Positions 33,198 to 42,913 of a DNA stretch of 64,000 nt are shown one piece after another; the stretch's first letter is position 1, and every line of letters begins with the position of its first letter. The DNA is from Tritrichomonas musculus (taxonomy: Eukaryota > Parabasalia > Tritrichomonadida > Tritrichomonadidae). The DNA is taken from contig JAPFFF010000052.1 in NCBI GenBank assembly GCA_039105265.1, positions 930,001 to 994,000 on the forward strand, read 5' to 3'. The translations under genes were made by a program, and so were the position numbers. The notes under the pieces were generated by a model. The model searched no databases. It saw nothing but the letters and a program-made list of their open reading frames with translations, and had not been told where the DNA came from.

Positions 33198-33520
33198 TGA
33201 TGAAGTTTTATTTGGATACAGATGTGATGAACATGGCTCTTATTGATCTATTTTGGGATATTGACCTTCAAAACAAAGCATTTGGAGCAGTTGCTAAATT
33301 TGAAGCAGAAAATTTCTATTGGCTCAATTCAGGTGCCATTCTATATAATTTGAAAGAGCTCTGAAAAAAAGATAAAAGTTTATGGAATTGTGCTGATAGA
33401 TATTCATTCTTCATTATTGATGAATGACATACAAAATGCCATCCAAAAGAATCTGTTTATATTCTTCCTTTAAGATATAACATTGAAATGATTTATATCA
33501 AAAAACGTCAGTAACAAAAT
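33198..33520 (+). pseudogene. Relic of a family 8 glycosyltransferase
   Basis: The open part reads FYLDTDVMNMALIDLFW, DIDLQNKAFGAVAKFEAE and FYWLNSGAILYNLKEL. These are hallmarks of GT8 enzymes: the DxD metal site in YLDTD, then NKAFGAV and the NSGxxLxNL motif. A stop at 33362 interrupts it, and further in-frame traces follow (LWNCADRYSFF, YILPLRYNIEM). Only the middle of the domain survives. A pseudogene is the likeliest reading. Confidence 0.7.
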
Positions 33521-34108
33521 TGCATAAAAGAAAAAAAAAACAAAACTTGTTTCGTGTACTTAAAAGATACTTCACAAAAATATTAACAAACAAAAATTAA
33601 AATGATATTCCAAATATGAAAGCTGCCAAGGGAAGTCAGCTGGCAATTAAAATAATGAATGGTTTACAAAGCCGATAAATTTTTTAGGAAATAAAATTAT
33701 AAAACTTCGTAAATTGTACAAGCCTGCCCGTGCCTCCCTTTTAGCAAGCCTGATTTTAATATAAATTCAAAAAGTTCAATTTTTATCCATCATGAACCAA
33801 TGATTTACAAACATTGAAAACATTTTAGACCGATTCAACTTTTTGAAAATGATGAATAATTACTAAACCAGAGAAAAGTGAATTTTGAATTATTTTATGA
33901 ATAATATCATCTAAGAGATAATAAACTTTCTAAAAAAAAAATTTTATTTCCTATACAATTTGTTTATAAATTCAAAATTGAAAGGAAATAAAAAATCTTG
34001 AAAATTGAAACAAATATTTTTTATCATATAAATTGAGAAAAAAAAAATGATGGTATATTCTTTCAATTTAATAAATTTTTCATTCAAATAAATAGTGAAA
34101 AATTTCCA
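33521..34108. other. AT-rich intergenic stretch
   Basis: Nothing recognisable except the promoter side of the next gene, where TCATTC lies about 30 bases upstream of the ATG at 34109. Confidence 0.6.
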
Positions 34109-37100
34109 ATGAAGTCTGAAATAAAGACCGTAAATACCGAGCCTGATGAAGATGGTGATATATGGTTTACCTTTCCTCCAACCACATATCGAATTTCTTT
34201 AAATAATGATTTAGATTTATCATATCTAAATGAAAAGTTGCATTCACGAATTATAATCAAAAAAGGACATTTTTATGATTTGAAAACTAATAAACGAATT
34301 AGATTTTTTGGTACCAATGTTGTTGGAGCCGATGCATTTCCATCGAAAGATGATTCACCATTATTAGCAAAACGAATGGCACAACTTGGGATCAATCTTG
34401 TTAGATTTCACCACATGGATCACCATGATATTTGGCTTGATCATACAAACTCAATATTTAATCCTGAAAAGATTGATTTATTACATTATTTTTTGTTTTG
34501 TCTTCATCGAAACGGAATCTATGCAAACATCAATCTGCATGTCACTCGCGAATACCCAGAAGAAGAGTATTCAAAGTCATCTAGTGAATTCAAACAACTT
34601 TTTCACTTTGGCAAATGTTTAGATCGTTTTTATCCACCATTCATCAATGATCAAATTCAGTATTCAATTGATCTATTGAATACGTACAATGTTTACACAA
34701 AATGCAAAGTAGGAGATGATCCAATGGTTTTAAATGTTGAATTAAATAATGAGAATTCAATGGTTGATTTAACACACCCTATTAAAATGAATGCCATTAA
34801 AGGAACGGTTTTTGAAATTGAATTGAAAAGTCAGTGGCAAAAATGGCTTCAAAACAAATATCATTCTATTGAAAACATCATCGCCTGTTGGAATCCAAAA
34901 GAAGAGCAAATCGATAGAAGTATTGAATTATTAAACGGTTTGAAATACGGTTATCAAAAAGATAAAAATACTGAATTGAAAATTGATAAAAATGATCGTC
35001 CTGCCTTTGAATTTTCTATCAATCAAATTCCAATGTATACTTGGTCGAATCAAATCCATTTTTACTCATTTCCGCTTCAAACCAACACAATTTACACGGT
35101 TGAATTCGAAGCTAAAGCTATTCAAAATTCTGAACAGAAAGAAAAATTGACAGCAACCGTCATGTTTGAGGAAAATAAACCGCCTTGGAAAATTTATTCA
35201 ATTAAAAATCAAGTTGTCAATTTAAACGACGAATTTCAGAAGTTTTCGGTGGTTTTGACATCAGCAGCATCACTCGAAACAGAAGATAAAACAGCAACAA
35301 TGATATGCAAAATCATCATTTGTCCAAAAGTTGGTGTTTATACATTCAAAAACATCTGTGTTTTTCGTGGAAAAGAAATCAATCAATGTTTTTCAAAAGA
35401 CAAAAGAAAAAGTCAAAATAACGAATTGACCGAATTGAAATTTAATCCAAATGAAGGCATTTATGGAGAATTATTGAAGTATTTGAGAAAAGGTTATCAA
35501 AAAGATGAAAACACAGTGATAAATATGAACAAAAAAGATGACGATTATCCTTCTTATGAATTTTCAATCAATCAAATTCCAAAGTTTACTTGGTCGAATC
35601 AAATCCACTTTTACACATTCCCTCTCAAAGCCGATACAACGTATACGATAGAATTTGAAGCGAAAGCTATTCAAAATTCTGAATCAAAGGAAAAATTGAC
35701 AGCAACCGCCATGTTTGAGGAAAATAAACCGCCTTGGAAGATTTACTCAATCAAAAATCAAGTTGTCAATTTAACCGATCAATTTCAGAAATATTCTATC
35801 AATTTAACTTCTGCGAAATCGCTTGAAACAGAAGATAAAACAGCAACAATGATGTTTAAAATCATCATTTGTCCAAAAGTCGGAATTTACACGTTCAAGA
35901 ACATCAAAGCTTTTTATGGTGTCATTGAACATAAAGAAATCGAAGAAGAAGAAAAAATTATTGATGATGAAGAAGAAGATAATGAAAATGAAGAAGAAAT
36001 CAATTTTGAAGATGTTTTGCTTCCAGATTCTTTGACATTTCCAAATCAAGCGAATCGTGACTTTCGTTTATTCATCAATGATGTTGAGACCTCAACGCAA
36101 CAGAAACTGTCAACATTCATTAAAAACTCTTTTCCAAGAAGTCGAATATTAATTGTTGACTCGCAAGCCGTCTATGGCAACATGTTTTCATATGAAAGAG
36201 AATATGAAAATTCTGATTTCATAGATAATCATGCATACTGGCAACATCCGACCTTTGATAAAGGATTCACGTGGCATAAAGATCATTATTCAATAAAAAA
36301 CACGCCAATGTTTAGTTCCACCGACTTTGGCACTTTTTCTAATTTAACTCTGTTTAAACCGTATGGAAAGCCATATACAATATCAGAGTATAACCATGCA
36401 TTTCCAAACGAGCATCTTCATGAAAAGTTTCCAATGTTTGGATCATGGGCAGCCTTCCATGATTGGGATGCAATTTATCAATTTGCTTTTGGACAAGTTT
36501 CACGAAATACTGAACATTTTGTTGATTATTTTAGCATGGCTAGAAATCCAATGGATATTGCATTTGCTCCTTTCTTAGTGCTTGCTTTTCGGAAGTTTTA
36601 TGTGCCAACATCGGATAAATACGTTCATTTGAAAATCCCAAAATCATTCATTTTTGAACAAAATGAAAAAGGAAGAATTTTAAGTCGAGAAGTAATTCAG
36701 CCTTATTATGCAGGATGGCCTTCACAATTTGATGTTGAGATCATTAACGATGATCATCAGAAAATGGATGAAATAAAAATAGACACAAATATTGATATAA
36801 ATGAAAAAGGCCAATTTATTACTGAAGAAATTATTTGGAACGACACTTATCAAATAAAAACGCCAAAAATGAAGACAATTACTGGAATGATTGGCGACTC
36901 AAATAAATCAATTGAGAATGATTTAGACTTGTTAAAAATTCGAATTAAATTGAACGAAAAATTGAATGAATCAGCAACAGTTGGAATTGTTTCTTTGGAT
37001 GACAAAGAACTTGAAAATTCAGGGAAAATTTTATTGGTGATTGCTGGCAAAACAAAGAACACTAACCAGAAATGGAATAAAGATAGGACCTCAACAGGAA

Positions 37101-37342
37101 GAGTTGATGAAGGCTGCAATTGGGGTTGTGCACCAATTCTCGTTCAATTTATTGAATTCGATGCAATTTTGTTTTTGCAAGAAAAAGAAAAACCAACAAT
37201 TTGGACAATTAATGAATTTGGGGAGAAAAACAAAACATTAGAAATTGAAAATCTGGAAATAAGAGAAAATAAATACAGATGGGCTTTTAAATCAAATTTA
37301 TCAATGCCATCTTTATCTTTCATTATTGAACGAAAATTATAA
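34109..37342 (+). CDS. Glycoside hydrolase (clan GH-A-like) with two inserted carbohydrate-binding modules
   Basis: 1077 residues. The N-terminal barrel half contains FFGTNVVGADAF, MAQLGINLVRFHHMD and VELNNENSM (E215, candidate acid/base). Two tandem ~145-residue modules follow (about 277-420 and 457-603), each with WSNQIHFY, TIEFEAKAIQNSE and MFEENKPPWKIYSIKNQVVN, resembling CBM4/9-type beta-sandwiches. After an acidic linker the barrel resumes (NHAYWQHPTFDKGFTWHKDH, TISEYNHAFPNE with candidate nucleophile E760), and a beta-rich C terminus follows. The domain order matches bacterial cellulase-like enzymes with a CBM between the barrel halves. No signal peptide is evident. It probably degrades a plant or bacterial polysaccharide; the substrate is unknown. 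Confidence 0.8.
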   Translation: MKSEIKTVNTEPDEDGDIWFTFPPTTYRISLNNDLDLSYLNEKLHSRIIIKKGHFYDLKTNKRIRFFGTNVVGADAFPSKDDSPLLAKRMAQLGINLVRFHHMDHHDIWLDHTNSIFNPEKIDLLHYFLFCLHRNGIYANINLHVTREYPEEEYSKSSSEFKQLFHFGKCLDRFYPPFINDQIQYSIDLLNTYNVYTKCKVGDDPMVLNVELNNENSMVDLTHPIKMNAIKGTVFEIELKSQWQKWLQNKYHSIENIIACWNPKEEQIDRSIELLNGLKYGYQKDKNTELKIDKNDRPAFEFSINQIPMYTWSNQIHFYSFPLQTNTIYTVEFEAKAIQNSEQKEKLTATVMFEENKPPWKIYSIKNQVVNLNDEFQKFSVVLTSAASLETEDKTATMICKIIICPKVGVYTFKNICVFRGKEINQCFSKDKRKSQNNELTELKFNPNEGIYGELLKYLRKGYQKDENTVINMNKKDDDYPSYEFSINQIPKFTWSNQIHFYTFPLKADTTYTIEFEAKAIQNSESKEKLTATAMFEENKPPWKIYSIKNQVVNLTDQFQKYSINLTSAKSLETEDKTATMMFKIIICPKVGIYTFKNIKAFYGVIEHKEIEEEEKIIDDEEEDNENEEEINFEDVLLPDSLTFPNQANRDFRLFINDVETSTQQKLSTFIKNSFPRSRILIVDSQAVYGNMFSYEREYENSDFIDNHAYWQHPTFDKGFTWHKDHYSIKNTPMFSSTDFGTFSNLTLFKPYGKPYTISEYNHAFPNEHLHEKFPMFGSWAAFHDWDAIYQFAFGQVSRNTEHFVDYFSMARNPMDIAFAPFLVLAFRKFYVPTSDKYVHLKIPKSFIFEQNEKGRILSREVIQPYYAGWPSQFDVEIINDDHQKMDEIKIDTNIDINEKGQFITEEIIWNDTYQIKTPKMKTITGMIGDSNKSIENDLDLLKIRIKLNEKLNESATVGIVSLDDKELENSGKILLVIAGKTKNTNQKWNKDRTSTGRVDEGCNWGCAPILVQFIEFDAILFLQEKEKPTIWTINEFGEKNKTLEIENLEIRENKYRWAFKSNLSMPSLSFIIERKL

Positions 37343-37590
37343 ATAAAAAAAATTTAATTTATAAGCTTTTGTAAGAGTTTTTTATTTCATTTAAGCTTAG
37401 AAATTGTTGATAATTGATTGATTAGGTTCAAAAATCAAAACTCGAAAAATTATTATTATATTTTATTTTATCTTTTTTTTTTTTTTTTTTTTTAAATTAT
37501 TCTAAGCTGATTATTTATATTTATATTAAAAGAATATTTATTAATGATATTAATAATCTATAACTAGTAAAAAAAAATTAATCCAATTCT

Positions 37591-37794
37591 TTACCACCTA
37601 TGATGATGATGATGATGGCAGCATCCGTATCCATATGGCGGTGGAGGTGGCGGGCATCCATAAGGAGGAGGAGGTGGTGGTGGGTAGCAATATGGTGGTG
37701 GAGGTGGTGGCGGTGGTGGGCATCCGTAAGGTGGTGGTGGTGGTGGGTAGCCATATGGTGGTGGCGGGGGCGGTGGTGGTGGATAATATGACAT
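37591..37794 (-). CDS. YPPPP-rich small protein with His-rich tail
   Basis: 67 residues, almost entirely PPPPPPYGCP/PPPPYGYP repeats ending in CCHHHHHHRW. The minus-strand upstream sequence reads TTTCATTTCATTTATTAATTAATG, with Inr-like TCATTT close to the ATG at 37794. The tidy Pro/Tyr/Gly/Cys reading, next to an Inr-like motif, supports this strand over the opposite Trp/Arg-rich one. Possibly a flexible SH3/WW ligand or a metal-binding peptide. A simple repeat without coding function remains possible. Confidence 0.55.
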   Translation of the reverse strand: MSYYPPPPPPPPPYGYPPPPPPYGCPPPPPPPPPYCYPPPPPPPYGCPPPPPPYGYGCCHHHHHHRW

Positions 37795-38242
37795 TAATTA
37801 ATAAATGAAATGAAAAATAACATCATTTATTTATATAAAAAAAAAATTGAATTAATATCTATTTTTATTCAATTCAATTTTCAATCTCAAAATTAAACGA
37901 TATTTTATTATATTCGTCATTATTATTGGTTTTATTGATATTTGTATTGAAAATAATAGTGTAGAATTAAAAATAAAAAATAGATATCTATCTTTCAATT
38001 ATTGACTACCTATTTATTCAATTATTGGTAGCTTGTTAAATACTTTTATCTTTAAAAAGAATAAATATTTTTGAGTTCTTTTGAGGTTTAAATATTATAT
38101 ATAATTATATATTACAAATTATCTACTTGAAAAATTATGACTTTTCAAAATAAAATTTAATAAAGATTTTCTCAATTTTTAAGATATAAAATAGTGAAAT
38201 TTACAATTATGCTATACAAGCAAACAGAAAAATAAATCATAG
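37795..38242. other. AT-rich intergenic stretch
   Basis: Nothing recognisable apart from the upstream side of the proline-rich gene. It ends at the in-frame stop that limits the truncated BspA-like frame. Confidence 0.55.
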
Positions 38243-39157
38243 ATTCTAATAATCAAAGCTCAAGATGACGTTGAATTTGGCAAACAAGCAATGAAATCAG
38301 TTGGTAGCTTCAAAAAACTCACTGTTGAAACTCAAGGAAGTTTTACTGTTTTAGATCATACATTTTTACACTCAACAATCAACGAAATTTTTGTTCATTG
38401 CAAAAAAGATGCCACTTTTGACAAGCAAGCATTTCAGCAAACTCCATCATTGACCAATTTAACGGTTATTTCTGATGATGACATTTCATTTTTACAGTCA
38501 AAAATTAATTCAATACTTCTTATTGCAAATGGTTCCATTTCATTTGGCAAACAATCATTTCAAGGTTGCTTACAATTGACAACATTTGTTATTCATATTC
38601 TAGAGAATGTTGTTTTCGGTCAACAAGCATTTCATAAATCACAAGTTCATGAAATTATTATAAGTTCATCATCATCATCATCCAATTCAATGGAACTTGC
38701 AACTTCAACTGTTACTTTTGAAAAGCAATCATTTGCTCAATGTGAACAATTAACTAATGCTGATATAAAAACAAATGGCAATGTAGAAATTCAATCAAAA
38801 TCATTTAAAAATAGTAAATCATTAAATAATGTTAAAATTGATATTGATGGAACAGCAACAGCTGATGATTTCGCTTTTTCAGGATGTAATTCACTTGGTG
38901 AAGCTGATATAAAAGCAGGTCATTATGATATTTCTGATAATGCTTATGCAAATGGAGGTGATGATGGTGATGGTGGAAAGAAAAAGAAAAGTGGAAGTTC
39001 ACATAAAGATGATGATGATGATTCACAGACGAATGCAAAAGTATTAGGAAACATTGAAATACAAAGTGCCTATCTTGGAGCATCGTCCAATTTGTTTTTA
39101 ATTTGGATATCTTATAAACTACTTTTCATTTTAGCATACAATTCAATTTCCAATTAA
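38243..39157 (+). pseudogene. BspA-like surface protein, 5'-truncated
   Basis: LRR-like repeats run from the first codon after a stop: AQDDVEFGKQA, ATFDKQAFQQTPSLTNLTV, SISFGKQSFQGCLQLTTFVI and so on. A charged linker (KKKKSGSSHKDDDDD) and a C-terminal hydrophobic segment (LFLIWISYKLLFILAY) follow, a plausible membrane anchor. The repeat frame extends upstream of the first ATG (38291) to 38243 without a start codon, so the gene begins mid-repeat. Full members of this family are long and start with an N-terminal repeat cap. From 38291 a 288-residue product could still be made, so it might be a short expressed gene. Confidence 0.65.
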
Positions 39158-39435
39158 TAATAGAAATAATTATTTATTTCAAAATTGAGAAGATTATTTT
39201 CATTATTCAATACTATTCAGAAAAATTGTGTTGTATGCAAAAATGACTCGCAGTTTATTTTTTTTTTAATTACAATGAATAAGCATTCAACAGTTTTGTA
39301 AACTACCTCCAATTCATTTGATTTTCAATTAAATATATATTTAATTTCCTGTTGATGAATTGGTTTTGCATTTAAGAAAAAATCTGTTTTTACTTTTTAA
39401 AAGAAGAAATCAATAATTTAAGAAAAAATTCAAAC
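39158..39435. other. AT-rich intergenic stretch
   Basis: Nothing recognisable; the duplicated block starts at its right edge. Confidence 0.5.
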
Positions 39436-41314
39436 AATTTTTTGCACTTCCACTTAGATCAGACTAATTTAGATAATTTGAAGAATTATTATATAACGAA
39501 AATAAAAATTTTGATATAATTTTCTATTCAATTCAAAATAATGTATTAGAACTTATCTCAAATATTTTTTTTATTTTAATTATTTCATGAGAAATGATAA
39601 AAAATGATAAAAATTTGATTTTTATAAAAAGTTTTCAAAATTTGAAAAAATAAAAAATATCGGTGTGTATCTATCATTTTGATGTGTTTTTTGACCTTTT
39701 TGAGTTAGAAAATCACCATCTTTTTGACCTTTTGAAATGACAAAATAATTTTTCTATTATCACCAAATTTTCATTTCAAAATCCTAAACATTTGGTTTAT
39801 CTTAAGCGTAATTTGAACAAAGATAATTAAATATATTTATCATTTGCTAAATCTATTTTTTCTTCTTCGAAATTGTTAAACATGATATGACAATTCTTTT
39901 TTGATGGCGTGACTTCATCTAGTTCTGAAAATCCATTCAAATTATAATGAGGTGATATGATTTGAATAAACCTAACAAAAGTGAAAAACTCACAGTCAAA
40001 GGTGAAAACATGGGTATACTTTTCACCAGCAATTTCACTGTAGTTAATAAGTTCATTCAAATCAGCATTATTAAATATAAAATCAGGATTTGATTTGAGC
40101 ATGTAAACAATTTCATCAAATGATGGCCTATCTCACATCCATCAATGCGACCCAACAATCGATTATCTTGATTTTGGAGAACTTTTGAGTAACATCAAAA
40201 AGAAAACGACGATTTTTGAAAATGTTCTGAATGAAACGACGAAAGCGATGATGAGCAGAATGATGCGCGGCGAAAATATTGATATCGAAGAAGACAACGA
40301 AGCGAATGTTCGCCATTTGTCAGTTCTTCTTGGTAACGAAGAATTATTCAATTTAATGAGTGCCTCAAACGACAAAGAAAAAACGGTTGAAGATCAAATT
40401 GAAGAACTTTTTCTTTACAATGGAATTGGCGGTGACTCATTTTCGCTTGAAAGTACGAATCTGATTGACGAGATTGCGTCGAATATTTCGACAGAGAACA
40501 TCGAGCGAATAAGAAAACTTCCACTGAAAATGATTTACTCAATCCTGAGAAACGATCACTTCAACATTGAAGACGAAGACCTGCTGATTGACATGATCAA
40601 CGAACTTGTTTCATGTATGGAAGACGACCAAGAACTTTCAGATAATGAATTGTATGAAACAGTTGACCTCACAAAATTGAGTGAAAACAAATTCAGAGAA
40701 TTCCTTTCAACATTTGATTACACGAAGATGACAGGCACGATTTGGAAGAATCTTTGCGAGTGCTTCTTCACAACTCGCAAAGATCAAAACACATTTGAAT
40801 ACGATGGAGACACATCACATCGTTTCGCAGGCATCATCAGCCACTTGCGTGGAAACCGCCAGACTAACATTTCAGATGAAGGAATCGTCTCTGTCACTGC
40901 TTCTTCAACAGAAAATCAGCATTATGCCAAATATGCAGTCGACTTTGACAGTGACGAATTCTTCCATTCTGATTCTAAATTTGACTGGCTCCAGATTGAC
41001 TTCAAAGACAAGAAGATTCGGCCAACGCATTATTCAATCAAGACACCGAGCAACCACAGTGATGGTGATCAACAATACCCAGTGAACTGGTGCATTGAAG
41101 TTTCGAACACAGGGAATGAGAACGACTGGCGAACGATTGACACGCGGCAGAATGTTACGAGCATCTCAAAACGAAACCAAAGTGACACATTTGAAATTGG
41201 AACTTGTTTATCATCAAACGAGAGCTACCGATATGTCAGACTTAGATCAACGGGCAACACATCTGGCGGTAATAGTAACATTGCATTTTCATCACTTGAA
41301 TTTTTCGGGACGCT
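39436..41314. repeat. Duplicated block, copy A
   Basis: About 1.88 kb matching 49254-51376 almost base for base, with scattered single differences. Copy B carries one 244-bp insertion. Both copies hold a kinase-tail relic on the minus strand and a 5'-truncated discoidin-domain gene on the plus strand. Confidence 0.95.
39827..40130 (-). pseudogene. Protein kinase C-terminal tail relic (copy A)
   Basis: Reading the minus strand from 40130 gives DRPSFDEIVYMLKSNPDFIF, the end of a TKL-type kinase domain (RPSFDEI), followed by a tail with THVFTFDCEFFTFVRF. The rest of the kinase is missing: the frame meets a stop just upstream, where the sequence turns into the head-to-head discoidin gene fragment. 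Confidence 0.7.
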
Positions 41315-41324
41315 TGTCAAATAA
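40128..41324 (+). pseudogene. F5/8-type C (discoidin) domain gene, 5'-truncated (copy A)
   Basis: The frame is open from 40125 with no ATG until about 40246 (MMSRMMRGENIDIEE). It reads SHIHQCDPTIDYLDFGELLS, then a helical region, then a discoidin domain of about 140 residues (ENQHYAKYAVDFDSDEFF, FDWLQIDFKDKKIRPTHYS, RYVRLRSTG, IAFSSLEFFG). Such domains bind glycans or lipids. The family normally has a BTB-like N-terminal domain, which is absent here. A shorter protein from the internal ATG may still be made. Confidence 0.7.
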
Positions 41325-41590
41325 AGAGATAACTATTAAAATAAGCATAGCTTTTTTTTCAATACATGAATACCTCTTTTAAATCTCAATTAATGATTAT
41401 ATTTTGTGAGAGTTTCATATAATTAATTCAAATATGAAAATTTTAAACTTTTTGCGAAAAATATAAACAAAACTTCCTTACGGTGCAACTTTTTAAATGA
41501 TAAGAAATATTATTGAAAAAGTGTCTACGCAAAATTTTAAACTTTTTCAATAAAATTATAAAAATTACTTTTTTTTTCCCTCAACAAATA

Positions 41591-42760
41591 ATGGAAAGCT
41601 ATATCGTTGATAAGAAAAGGCTTTACGCTGCTATTCTCGAATTTCTAGCAAATTCAGATGAGAATTTCGACGACACAACGAATGAAAAATGTTTTGAAAG
41701 ATTATCAGCAATTCTCAATGAGCAAGACAAAAATGGATATTGTGAAGACATGAAAGAATTTTTGCGAATCATCCAAAATATCAGTTTCTATCATCACCGT
41801 GATACAGCTTTCATCACCAGAACTAAACAACTTCTTCTTCACTATAAAGGCCAAATCAAACAGACCTTGTCAAATGACGAAATCTTCTATATTTTTGAAG
41901 ACAACAAATTACTCGTTCATTTTCTATTGTCGAATGATGTCATAAGAATGACCGATAAGATTTGTGAAGTGATGATGAACAAATACGAACCTAACGGTAA
42001 CCGTTACTGTCACTTTTTCTATCCCGAGCTTGAACAATTTTTAGGAGAAGAGAAAATGAAAACGGTTAAAAACGAACTTTTAAATAAGTCATCAAATATT
42101 TTTGATAACTATGACATGAAACGCGAAGAAGGTGAGAATGACTCGCACATTTGCTCAATGATACGAAACGATTCAGTTGAAGAATTCATTTCATATGTGA
42201 CTCGGAGTAACTATTCTCTTTCAAGCCAAATTACACCATCAATTTATGAGACCAATTCATTCATACTCGAGCGAAAAGATACGACACTGATTGAATATTC
42301 AGCTTTCTTTGGATCGATTCAAATTTTTCAATATTTGATGATGAAAGGAGTTGAATTGGCAGCATCACTGTGGCTTTATGTGATTCATTCAAACAGTGCA
42401 GAATTGATTCATATGCTTGAAACACACCACGTTCTTCAACCAAAATTCGAAAATAAAAGTGAAATAGAATTCAATAGACCAAATCATGAATATTTGAGAT
42501 GCCTTACTGAATCAATTAAATGTCATCACAATGATTTCGCAGATTACTTTGAAAACAATTTTCTGTTTCAAGAAGAAAAAGATCCAAAACAAAAAGAAGC
42601 GATTATAGCTAATTGCATAAAATATCATAATTATTATTATTTAGAGACAGAAACCATCAAAGAGCATGGATTTTTCTATTTGCACCTCTATAAATATAAC
42701 GAACTTTTCAACCTTTTATTGAAAGAGAAAGAAGAAGGAATCAGAATGAAAATTATTTAA
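41591..42760 (+). CDS. DUF3447-type ankyrin-family protein
   Basis: 389 residues from the ATG at 41591; the frame upstream lacks an ATG. Helical repeats typical of the large trichomonad DUF3447/ankyrin family are visible: NDSVEEFISYVTRSNYSLSS, TTLIEYSAFFGSIQIFQYLM, LAASLWLYVIHSNSAELIHM. Full members continue with several C-terminal ankyrin repeats. Here the frame stops after LFNLLLKEKEEG, and an ankyrin-like trace (ETALQKASRNNDAEVIYFLL) appears 150 bp downstream at the start of the next ORF. The gene may thus have lost its C-terminal repeats. Confidence 0.75.
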   Translation: MESYIVDKKRLYAAILEFLANSDENFDDTTNEKCFERLSAILNEQDKNGYCEDMKEFLRIIQNISFYHHRDTAFITRTKQLLLHYKGQIKQTLSNDEIFYIFEDNKLLVHFLLSNDVIRMTDKICEVMMNKYEPNGNRYCHFFYPELEQFLGEEKMKTVKNELLNKSSNIFDNYDMKREEGENDSHICSMIRNDSVEEFISYVTRSNYSLSSQITPSIYETNSFILERKDTTLIEYSAFFGSIQIFQYLMMKGVELAASLWLYVIHSNSAELIHMLETHHVLQPKFENKSEIEFNRPNHEYLRCLTESIKCHHNDFADYFENNFLFQEEKDPKQKEAIIANCIKYHNYYYLETETIKEHGFFYLHLYKYNELFNLLLKEKEEGIRMKII

Positions 42761-42913
42761 ATCACAAATATTTTGATGAAGAACTAATTTCAGCGACCAC
42801 AATTCAATAAGATAACATCATAAAACATTTTAATTGCGTTCGATAAGTGTATATTTTATGATATTTCAAATATTGAATATTTTTATAACATTCAACGACA
42901 TCAATTTTTTTCA

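Noticed and set aside
37600-37791. Plus-strand Trp/Arg-rich ORF opposite the proline-rich gene
   Set aside because: The WWW/RWW composition is implausible; the minus-strand reading has a sensible composition and an Inr-like upstream motif.
40185-40245. Start of the discoidin gene at 40185
   Set aside because: The codon there is TTG, and the frame continues upstream with family-like sequence to 40125. It is a truncated gene rather than a true start.
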